The notes beneath the pieces are model-generated. The model saw only the letters and a program-made list of their open reading frames with translations. It ran no database searches and was not told where the DNA came from. Below, piece by piece: positions 36,470 through 44,007 of a DNA stretch of 64,000 bases (its first letter is position 1; each line of letters begins with the position of its first letter). Both the position numbers and the translations under genes were made by a program. The DNA is from Sedimenticola sp. (GTDB lineage Bacteria > Pseudomonadota > Gammaproteobacteria > Chromatiales > Chromatiaceae): the NCBI GenBank assembly GCA_002869585.1, contig PKUO01000028.1, forward strand, positions 87,963 through 151,962, read 5' to 3'.

Positions 36470-36859
36470 TTACAGCTGTCCCTTGAGTTCACGGAGACGC
36501 TTATCAAGCTCGGCTACGCGTTTATCGGATGTCCCCTGCTCTTTACTCAGCGCCGCCAGTTTCTTCTCCAGGGCCTTCACATCCTTATTGAGTGACGCCA
36601 GTTTGCGCTGCTCCTCGTCGAGAAGTTTCTGGCGTTGCTGTTTTTGCGCATCAAGCCCGGTGGTCTCCTGCTTCAGATCATCCTGTACGGCCCGCAGTCG
36701 CGCCAGATTATCCTCCCGATCCCTGACACGCCGCTCATACGCACCGCTGGACAGCCCTTGCACACCGCTGACAAAACCACCTTCCCTGGGATCATCGGTG
36801 GTCGCACAGGCGCTGACCAGGCAGGCGGAACCCAACACCAGAACCAGTTTCATATTCAT
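36470..36859 (-). CDS. Coiled-coil lipoprotein, ended by an in-frame TAA
   Basis: This 129-residue protein as read has a lipoprotein signal (GSACLVSAC, Cys18) and a long coiled coil (residues 40-129; QKLLDEEQRKLASLNKDVKA). Its frame is stopped by TAA at 36470-36472, yet the same frame then runs 57 more codons to 36296, where its TGA overlaps the GTG of the S41 gene. That overlap indicates that 36296 is the natural end. The extra part holds the DALEG motif shared with the VWA protein and more coiled coil. Its ATG overlaps the stop of the preceding lipoprotein gene (ATGA). Confidence 0.75.
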   Translation of the reverse strand: MNMKLVLVLGSACLVSACATTDDPREGGFVSGVQGLSSGAYERRVRDREDNLARLRAVQDDLKQETTGLDAQKQQRQKLLDEEQRKLASLNKDVKALEKKLAALSKEQGTSDKRVAELDKRLRELKGQL

Positions 36860-37545
36860 ACGGATAACCTCTCGTTGATCTGGGCGATCTGTTCGCTATC
36901 CTTGCGCAGTTGCTCGATCTGAACACGCAGGTCACCGTTCTCCTTCTCCAGCTTGCTCAGATAGGGATCCTGCGCCTTACGCACCTTGCGCTCCTCTGCA
37001 AGAATCTCAGAGTTGATCTCGTACTCCTTCTGCAGTGTCTCTTCAAACTCATTGTTTTTGGCAAGCTTCTCTTCAAGCTGGGATTTTTTCGCCGCTAATT
37101 GGGCCTTGTTCGCCTTCCCGGCACGGTACTTCGACTGCAGGGCCTTGGTCTCTTTATCAAGGACTACAATCTCCTTGCGCAAACGTTCATGGTGCGCCCT
37201 TGCGGTATCGTTGAATTCCGCGGTTCGCGCAATTTCCGCATCGAGAAACTCCTCGGTGGTGGCGTACTCCTGTTTGCGCTTGGCGACCTCACTACCCACG
37301 GCGTAACCCACGCCGGCACCCACCAATGCGCCTATTGCCGCACCTTGTTTATCCCCGGCCGCCAAGCCAATCAATCCGCCGAGAATCGCGCCAAACACGG
37401 CCCCTTCAGTCTTGGTCCGGTCGGTGTCAGACTGCGGCGACCCACCCGAATCATCTGTATCATTCATCGGTTGGTTGCTGACACAACCTGCAAGCAGGCT
37501 GCCCACCAGCATTACCGGTACTGCTTTTTTTACAAAGGTCTTCAT
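36856..37545 (-). CDS. Glycine-zipper, coiled-coil lipoprotein
   Basis: This 229-residue protein has a lipobox LLAGC (Cys21). Residues 48-90 form a glycine-zipper segment (GAVFGAILGGLIGLAAGD, GALVGAGVGYAVGS) as found in membrane-inserting outer-membrane lipoproteins. Residues 95-225 are a continuous coiled coil. It is probably anchored in the outer membrane with its helical part spanning the periplasm. It is followed by the interrupted coiled-coil lipoprotein (4-base overlap), which may be its partner. Confidence 0.8.
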   Translation of the reverse strand: MKTFVKKAVPVMLVGSLLAGCVSNQPMNDTDDSGGSPQSDTDRTKTEGAVFGAILGGLIGLAAGDKQGAAIGALVGAGVGYAVGSEVAKRKQEYATTEEFLDAEIARTAEFNDTARAHHERLRKEIVVLDKETKALQSKYRAGKANKAQLAAKKSQLEEKLAKNNEFEETLQKEYEINSEILAEERKVRKAQDPYLSKLEKENGDLRVQIEQLRKDSEQIAQINERLSV

Positions 37546-37555
37546 ACTTCACCTC

Positions 37556-39208
37556 TCATTCATTGAATGCATTGAACACGCTATTGAACTCTTCGAGCCA
37601 GCCTTCGGTTTCCACAGCCCGGTTTTCGTTATATTTCTGAATATGCTGATCCAGCATCGCCAGCACCCGCGCTTCTCTGGTAGATAGCGTCTTTTCACGC
37701 ATGATCTTAAATGCGTGGTCCCTGAATTCGCCTTGATAATCACCAATCAAAGCCACTTTTTCCAGATATGCCTTGTACTGTTCCTCGGCTGCTGATTTGT
37801 TCTCATCCAGGGATTTCTGCACGGCATCCACCTGCGACTGGTAACGGGTCGACATCGACAGCAGTTTTGTAGCCGATGCCATGGCTGTTTTCAGGGTTGC
37901 CCGTTTGCTCACCAGAACGCTCAGATTGGTGCCGTTGCGCGAGGCGTCCTGCAGCAGACTGCGGGCGCTGTCACGCTGGGCCTGGTCGAGGCGACCGCGT
38001 GCCGTATCGACATAACTCTGGATCGCCTGTACCTGCTCCTGGGCATCGGGATAACGCGCCAACAGCCGTTTGAGATCAGTATCGATGGTATCCAACTGGC
38101 TGGATGCCTGACTGACCAGGTTATCCAGTGTTTTACCCACCGGGGTTTCGCGTCTCAGGGTATTGCGGTATTCGGCATACTCTTTTTCCAGATTTGTACG
38201 GGCAGCGGAACTGACCACGACATTGGAACCCAGGGCCAGCCGCGCACCAATGTTGAAGGTCCGTCTCAGTTCCATCTGCTTGCTCTCGGCATTCCAGGCG
38301 TAGGCATCGAGTTCGGTTCGATAACTTGAGCGCACATCCCCTGTGGCGCTGGAAACACTTGCACCACGCACCGGCACCCCACCCGGTTTGCCCTGCCAGA
38401 TTTCCGGACGGAATATCCCCGCCGTCATCTCATGCACATTGCCGTAGAGATCGTGCAGGCCCAGGCAATTGGGCTTGCGCATGCCTATCGGACGGGGTTT
38501 GTTCTTGGCGTTGCCCAGGTGCCAAGCATATTCGTTCAACTGACGCGATGCGAAGGGCAAGCGATCATTGAAAGTGCCGTCATTCAGGGCATTGAGCCCG
38601 CAGCGAGCGGCATACTCCCACTCATCCTCGGTCGCCAGGCGAACAAACCCCGGCACGCCATCCACCATGGGCAGTCCCTGCTGACGCTCAGGATGAGCCG
38701 GATCAAACAACCACTGGTTGTATGTCCGCAGAAAATCATCGATCGCCTGATAACTGATCCATGAGAGCGGGGTTGCCTGAGCCTGTTTCAAATTACGCCC
38801 CTGCAGTTCCGCATATTTTTTATCCGCGGCATTACCACTGGCTGTCGCCAGCGCCTCCGCGCCCATCACCGCGACATACTGCCCTTTGGTCAACTCATAC
38901 TTCGCCAGCCAGATCAGCCAATGCTCGCCTTGCTCACCAGGAAAGGAGCCGCTGACCATGGTTCTTTGCACGCCTTCAAAGGCTCCCCCGCTGGCATCGC
39001 CCAGTTGAACCACCCGTTCGCGCGCCCCCCAAAAGTCCTTGCCTGGGACCTGTACCGGGCGCAGCACAATTTCCGCACCATCCGGCATGGGCAACACCAG
39101 ATCGCCCTCGTCTGGTTGAGGGTTGTAGGGGCTCGCCGGAGGCGCCTGTGCAACCACCTGTGCCGATATAAGCAGGGCAACCAGAATCAATGCATATTTA
39201 TTCTTCAC
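37556..39208 (-). CDS. FGE-fold (SUMF1-like) secreted protein with coiled coil
   Basis: This 550-residue protein has a signal peptide (KYALILVALLISAQVVAQA). Residues 40-320 show the formylglycine-generating-enzyme fold: YELTKGQYVAVMG, PLSWISYQAIDDF, RLATEDEWEYAARCGLNAL, LYGNVHEMTAG and RSSYRTEL. The place of the catalytic cysteines in true FGE reads GASVSSATGDVRSSYR, so catalysis is unlikely. Residues 340-545 are a long coiled coil. Start: GTG at 39208, 6 bases after GGAGG, inside the end of the permease gene; the TTG at 39229 is less likely. It is probably a structural or ligand-binding part of the envelope system. Confidence 0.82.
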   Translation of the reverse strand: MKNKYALILVALLISAQVVAQAPPASPYNPQPDEGDLVLPMPDGAEIVLRPVQVPGKDFWGARERVVQLGDASGGAFEGVQRTMVSGSFPGEQGEHWLIWLAKYELTKGQYVAVMGAEALATASGNAADKKYAELQGRNLKQAQATPLSWISYQAIDDFLRTYNQWLFDPAHPERQQGLPMVDGVPGFVRLATEDEWEYAARCGLNALNDGTFNDRLPFASRQLNEYAWHLGNAKNKPRPIGMRKPNCLGLHDLYGNVHEMTAGIFRPEIWQGKPGGVPVRGASVSSATGDVRSSYRTELDAYAWNAESKQMELRRTFNIGARLALGSNVVVSSAARTNLEKEYAEYRNTLRRETPVGKTLDNLVSQASSQLDTIDTDLKRLLARYPDAQEQVQAIQSYVDTARGRLDQAQRDSARSLLQDASRNGTNLSVLVSKRATLKTAMASATKLLSMSTRYQSQVDAVQKSLDENKSAAEEQYKAYLEKVALIGDYQGEFRDHAFKIMREKTLSTREARVLAMLDQHIQKYNENRAVETEGWLEEFNSVFNAFNE

Positions 39209-41030
39209 GAATAGCCTCCGCCGGCTCAATCAATGTCGCTTTCCATGCCGCCATCAGGGAACTGATCACTGCCAGAACCAAGGTAGCAAGCAATGCCAGC
39301 CAGGGGTAACTGGGAGGCAATCTGCAGATTGCCTGTCCAGGAGACAACTCACCGCCAAACACCCGATTGATCACCTCGGCCAGCAACACATAGCCAAGCC
39401 AACCAATGCCGACACCGAGTATCGCTATCAGCGCTCCCTGAAAGACCGGAAACCAGAAAACATCGGTGCGCGCCAGTCCAATCAGACGTAATACCCCCAA
39501 ATCCTTGCGCTCGCGTTCAACTGCCGCATAGAGACTGGCCACCAGCACAGCGCCCGCCCCAAATACACCCAGCACGGCTATCAGCCAGAACAGCTGGGTC
39601 AAGCCCCGATCCAACACCTGAATCCGCTGAATGGCATCCACCTCGGCGACGACCTCCAAGCCCTCGCCTCGCAGCCTTTCGACAAGAGCGGGAACATCAT
39701 CAATGCTTCGGGCATAGAGCCGAAAACCGCGGTAACCGGCACGCTCAAGAACCAACCCACCGTCCTCCTGTTGGTAGCTGACTGCACGCTCACGGGCAGT
39801 GCGTAACATGCCCAACAACTCAGCCGGCACCAGCGCCTGTGAGCTGTGGGACTGGCCGACCACACGTAGCGGCAGGTTGAACCCGACAACCCCATTGAAA
39901 CCGACGCTCAACTCCCGATTGCTCTCCCCGGCATCTCCGGGTAGCAGCATCTGAAACAGCCGGCTCGATTCCAGAGCCGTGGCAGACAGATCGCCCCAGG
40001 GTGGCGCAGCCCAGCCCAGACGACTGGCCTGTTCGTTACTGAGGGACAGGCCCGTCAAGCCCATCTCACCATCGGGCAACTGCAGACTCATCCCGCGGGC
40101 GTAGGGCATCAACAGGGCATTCCGGCCACGCAGCTTGCGCTTCAGCGCCTCGACGCTGGAAGAGGTGACACTACCTGTAGGGACAGAGAGATCATAGGCA
40201 TGCCAGCCATCCGGCCAGGGCATACCGGTTAGCGCGGCGAAACCATCGGCAGTGATAGATTCAGCCTTGAGCAGGCCGGTATTCACCACCAGGCCGGTGC
40301 GTGTGACGGGATCCAGCGGTGTTTGGCTGAACACCAGGATTCCATCAAAACTCATGTAGGGACGTGCGGACTCGCCTTTCCAGCCACGTGTCGCGACTCC
40401 ACGACCCTCCTTGTAGGCCTCGACATCGACAACGAAATCCAGCGGCGTGTAGATCCGTGCCAGCCCCCCGGCCCTGGGAGTCAACACTGCAGCGATGTGC
40501 AGTGGCGTCTCCACGGCTTCGATACGACCGGCACGACTGCGGGTAACACGGGCATCAATCTGATCACCCTGTTTAACCCCGAGACGCCGGGCCGCCTCGC
40601 TGCTCAGCACGCATTCGTCTGGCCCAGGTATCACCCCGCCATTCTCCAGCAACAGAGGATCGCCACCGGCGGTTGGTACCAGATCCATGAGCTCACCACT
40701 GGCGTTATCTGCGCTGAGATGGATCACGGATGAGGCGGGCAAAATGGTGGGTGTGAGAAAGGCCACACCACTATTGTCCCGCAGTTGATCCAACCACTGT
40801 TGATCGAAGGTGCGTGTAATGGCGGGACGGACCTCGCGAAACACCGGATCCTGTACCAGCCGGTCACGCAGGGTCTCTATCGTCCCCTCCTTCAATCCCA
40901 TCAAAATCAGCAAGGGCGCCAGCACCGCAGCCAGCGCGGAAACCAGACAGAGGGTCAACACCCACTCATGACGCAGGTGTGCAGCGGCCAGTCCGAACAC
41001 CCTGATGCGTTGGCTGCCCGAGACGCTCAT
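39198..41030 (-). CDS. FtsX/MacB-like ABC transporter permease
   Basis: This 610-residue membrane protein has one helix near the N-terminus (LTLCLVSALAAVLAPLLIL), a periplasmic domain of about 420 residues, and three C-terminal helices in the FtsX-like domain (LFWLIAVLGVFGAGAVLV, then the KDLGVLRLIG coupling region, ending PAEAIREE). This is the layout of type VII ABC transporters (MacB, LolCE, FtsX), which do mechanical work on periplasmic partners or extract lipoproteins rather than pump solutes through the membrane. The ATG at 41030 overlaps the stop of the ATPase gene and follows AAGGAG. Confidence 0.87.
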   Translation of the reverse strand: MSVSGSQRIRVFGLAAAHLRHEWVLTLCLVSALAAVLAPLLILMGLKEGTIETLRDRLVQDPVFREVRPAITRTFDQQWLDQLRDNSGVAFLTPTILPASSVIHLSADNASGELMDLVPTAGGDPLLLENGGVIPGPDECVLSSEAARRLGVKQGDQIDARVTRSRAGRIEAVETPLHIAAVLTPRAGGLARIYTPLDFVVDVEAYKEGRGVATRGWKGESARPYMSFDGILVFSQTPLDPVTRTGLVVNTGLLKAESITADGFAALTGMPWPDGWHAYDLSVPTGSVTSSSVEALKRKLRGRNALLMPYARGMSLQLPDGEMGLTGLSLSNEQASRLGWAAPPWGDLSATALESSRLFQMLLPGDAGESNRELSVGFNGVVGFNLPLRVVGQSHSSQALVPAELLGMLRTARERAVSYQQEDGGLVLERAGYRGFRLYARSIDDVPALVERLRGEGLEVVAEVDAIQRIQVLDRGLTQLFWLIAVLGVFGAGAVLVASLYAAVERERKDLGVLRLIGLARTDVFWFPVFQGALIAILGVGIGWLGYVLLAEVINRVFGGELSPGQAICRLPPSYPWLALLATLVLAVISSLMAAWKATLIEPAEAIREE

Positions 41031-41785
41031 CAAGATAGCTCCTTGCAGCAAACCGATTGGATATCGTTGTCAGACACCTGCGTCACCTCAAAACCATAGG
41101 TGCTATCGGCAACCGAACGGACCAGATCCAGGTCATGGGTGACCATGATAATCGACAAGCCCTGATCACGGGCCAGGGCACGAAAATCCTCGACAATCAG
41201 CCTGGCGCGCCGTTTATCCACGGCGGCTGTGGGCTCATCGGCCAGCACCAGTCGTGGCGAATGGGACAGTGCCCGGAGAATCGCCACCCGCTGACGCTGT
41301 CCCCCTGAGAGAGAATCGGGCAGACGATGCAGACAATCCGCCACCCCCATACGCTGGGCCATCTCCTGGACACGCCGGCGTCCATCCGGCAGTCTGTTCA
41401 TGCGCACCGGAAGCAGCAGGTTATCCCTGACATTCAAATAGGGCAGCAACCCGCCGGTCTGGAGTACATACCCCAGATGTTGGCGGCGGATTGCGGCGAG
41501 GGCATTTTCATCGTTACTCGACCATAAACCCGCCACATCACGTTGCTCATTTTCCGTAAAGGTCATGCGATAGCACTGCACCGAACTGGGTTTTGAGATC
41601 AGCGCCAGGAGATCCAGCAGCGTGCTCTTGCCGCAACCACTCTCTCCCACCACCGCAACAAACTCGCCGGCATAGACGGTCAATTCCGGTATCGAAAGGC
41701 GAAAACGGCTGCCCGCATGCTCCCGGGTCTTGAGCACCTGCTGCATTTCCAGTACCGGCAAAGTACTTGTTATTGCCACCACCAT
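41030..41785 (-). CDS. ABC transporter ATPase (LolD/MacB type)
   Basis: This 251-residue ATPase has Walker A GESGCGKST, the signature LSGGQRQR, Walker B LVLADEPTAAVD and the H-loop MVTHDLDL. An insertion after the first half (TENEQRDVAGLWSSND) is longer than in LolD. Together with the next gene it forms a transporter with ATPase and permease on separate chains. The pair sits in the middle of the envelope cluster, between the VWA gene and the FGE-fold gene, and probably drives its assembly or export step. Confidence 0.9.
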   Translation of the reverse strand: MVVAITSTLPVLEMQQVLKTREHAGSRFRLSIPELTVYAGEFVAVVGESGCGKSTLLDLLALISKPSSVQCYRMTFTENEQRDVAGLWSSNDENALAAIRRQHLGYVLQTGGLLPYLNVRDNLLLPVRMNRLPDGRRRVQEMAQRMGVADCLHRLPDSLSGGQRQRVAILRALSHSPRLVLADEPTAAVDKRRARLIVEDFRALARDQGLSIIMVTHDLDLVRSVADSTYGFEVTQVSDNDIQSVCCKELS

Positions 41786-41795
41786 CCCCTACCCG

Positions 41796-43931
41796 TCAAG
41801 GCAGATAATCGATATGCAGTGGATGCACCAACTCACTGACCGGGTCTGATTCATTCAGACGATGCCAGGCATCGACCTGTTCGTTTATAGCGCGATACTG
41901 GGCCAACTTGGCCTGTAGACCCCACTCTAGCTGAACCCGCTGCTCGGCGGTAAGGCTGGCGAACATCTCGTTGCTCAGTGACAGAATATCGCTGCGATAG
42001 GGCAGACTCTGAATAAAAGCCGGCAACAGACCGGTCTCCGCCAGACTCTGGGCACGCCCGATATCTTCCGGACGTTTCAATGTCTGACCCGAAACACTCT
42101 GCAGGGCCTCAAAGAACTGACCCTGGCTCAGTTCTGCCTTTTTGAACGCCTGCAGTACACGATCCAACGCCTGGACCAGGCTGCTGAGCTGTTCACGTGT
42201 AACCAGAACACGCACCTCCAGTGCGACATCCGTTGGATTGGTCAGATCCCGGTCCATAGTCCAGGCGACAATATCCTTCGGCGGTCGTGCGCCCTTGCCC
42301 AGGTACTCGATAAGTGCCGCCTCCCAGACCTTGTTCATCGCCATCTGCCCCTGGGCCGCCGCATCGGGCTCAGCGCTGTATTCAGGCATTGGGGGTGGCG
42401 GTGGCAGACTGCGTAGTGCCAGCGACTGTTCGAAACGCGAGACCACTCCGCCAACCACGCTATCCACCGCCGACTGGAAATCACCCTCTTTGAAGGCATT
42501 GACCTGCACCAGCGCCTGCTGGCCCTCGCTGCCACGCACTTCGGCCAACTGGCCAAACTGGGCCACGGCACGGTCGTGATCTTCCGCCGCGCGCTCATCC
42601 TGCAGGTGGATGGAGATCAGATGCACACCGGCATCATCCAGTTCACGGCGTAAATCGGTCTCATCCTTGCCGGTGGTGTTCTGGGGATGGCCGCGAGGAT
42701 GGGCGCTGGCATCACCCACAAGCACCAGAAAGCGCAGCGCGCCTGGCCGCCAGTTGGAGCGCAATCCAGTATCAACTCCGGCAAATACCTCCTCGGCATA
42801 ATCCAGGCTGCCTGCCGTGGTCGCCTTGCCATCATTGCCAAGTACCTCTATCAGCGTGTTGGCATCGACAAGATCCGGGGTGAAGTTACGGCTGGTGTAT
42901 TCGACCGCCGGGGCCGCTGCAACAGAATCCCGGTAACCGACAAGTCCAAATTTGACCTTATCTTTCAAACGGTCACCGGTGGTCTGCACCATGCGTCGCA
43001 CCGCATCACGGGTCATATCGATGTAGGGTTGCATGCTACGGGTTGTGTCCATGACAAACACGATATCAATCGACAGACTCTCCAGACCGGCACCCTGATC
43101 AACTTCACGCCCGGTACTGGCCTGATCCAGATAACCGCTATCACTCAGGGTATCGGCACCACGCTGGCCGGGCACCGCTGCCGCAATCTGCAGCAGACGC
43201 ACTTCATCGCCATAGATATCCAGCTGTTCCCAGTCCAGAATCGGCAGGATATAAAACTGGCGATTGATGTCGATATAGCGCTTGGGTTCCATACTGACCA
43301 CTGATTCCGGCGCCTCGGCCTTCTCAATCGCGGCGTAGATTTCACCCGCCTTGCCCGCCATGTCATCGGCATCAACGATGTCTCGCAGGGACTGGGCATC
43401 CTTGAACATCAGCACCGGTTGACGCCCCTCGGAAACGCCACCGGGGTGGGTATATGCCACCACCAGCGCCTGCCGCCATTCCAGGGCATCGCGTGCCTGC
43501 ATCCAGCCCAGGGCCTGTTTGCTGTTGCTGCCAACCCGATACCAACCCTGAGGTTCAGCCGGATTGGATAGGTCGATAGCCTCACGAGCAAACACATACA
43601 ATGGCCTGAATGCCTGCACATTGGCCTGCACCACGGCATCTGCATTCGCTTCCCGGTCCTGATAGATATTCCCGAATGGACGAGGTAACACCTGCAATGG
43701 AAGACCGGTCGATGTTTCGATGCAGGGCGTCTCGCCATCGCACTTGATGGGCGAGGCGCTGATACCCCCCTCGAGGGCATCGGCCGACATGACCGCACCT
43801 CCTTCCAGTGCATCGGCACCCGTACCGGCACTACCTTCCAGACTATCGGCGGAGGTATTCGCAAACGCCGGGCAGTTCAGCAGAATGCCTCCCAGCAGCA
43901 CAACAGCCAACCGTTTCAGTAGATCACACAT
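41796..43931 (-). CDS. Secreted VWA-domain protein with DALEG repeats
   Basis: This 711-residue protein has a signal peptide (LAVVLLGGILLNCPAFA) from the ATG at 43931; the longer GTG frame puts charged residues before it. The mature N-terminus has three DALEG-type copies. Residues 60-130 look SH3-like, with an YRVGSNSKQALGWM segment. The VWA domain (about 285-480) has a metal site of the form DTTRS instead of DxSxS. A proline-rich linker PPPPPMPEYS follows, then a helical C-terminus. It is a likely binding or scaffolding part of the envelope system, directly upstream of the ABC transporter genes. Similar VWA proteins occur beside FGE-fold and TPR proteins in other bacteria. Confidence 0.82.
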   Translation of the reverse strand: MCDLLKRLAVVLLGGILLNCPAFANTSADSLEGSAGTGADALEGGAVMSADALEGGISASPIKCDGETPCIETSTGLPLQVLPRPFGNIYQDREANADAVVQANVQAFRPLYVFAREAIDLSNPAEPQGWYRVGSNSKQALGWMQARDALEWRQALVVAYTHPGGVSEGRQPVLMFKDAQSLRDIVDADDMAGKAGEIYAAIEKAEAPESVVSMEPKRYIDINRQFYILPILDWEQLDIYGDEVRLLQIAAAVPGQRGADTLSDSGYLDQASTGREVDQGAGLESLSIDIVFVMDTTRSMQPYIDMTRDAVRRMVQTTGDRLKDKVKFGLVGYRDSVAAAPAVEYTSRNFTPDLVDANTLIEVLGNDGKATTAGSLDYAEEVFAGVDTGLRSNWRPGALRFLVLVGDASAHPRGHPQNTTGKDETDLRRELDDAGVHLISIHLQDERAAEDHDRAVAQFGQLAEVRGSEGQQALVQVNAFKEGDFQSAVDSVVGGVVSRFEQSLALRSLPPPPPMPEYSAEPDAAAQGQMAMNKVWEAALIEYLGKGARPPKDIVAWTMDRDLTNPTDVALEVRVLVTREQLSSLVQALDRVLQAFKKAELSQGQFFEALQSVSGQTLKRPEDIGRAQSLAETGLLPAFIQSLPYRSDILSLSNEMFASLTAEQRVQLEWGLQAKLAQYRAINEQVDAWHRLNESDPVSELVHPLHIDYLP
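43764..43853 (-). repeat. Three DALEG motifs, VWA protein N-terminus
   Basis: The segment encodes SADSLEGS, GADALEGG and SADALEGG right after the signal peptide. The same motif recurs in the detached end of the coiled-coil lipoprotein (36398-36460). Confidence 0.75.
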
Positions 43932-44007
43932 TGCTTCAGTACCTCTAAGTTTGGGATCGAGGACCACTCCCGTCGTATCCCGAATTTGTTTTTGATTAAT
44001 TATCTGT

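Noticed and set aside
35364..36472. A recoded TAA (alternative genetic code) as explanation of the two in-frame stops
   Set aside because: TAA ends other intact genes normally, for example the permease at 39198 and the methyltransferase at 30256, so general reassignment is excluded. Local read-through is still possible.
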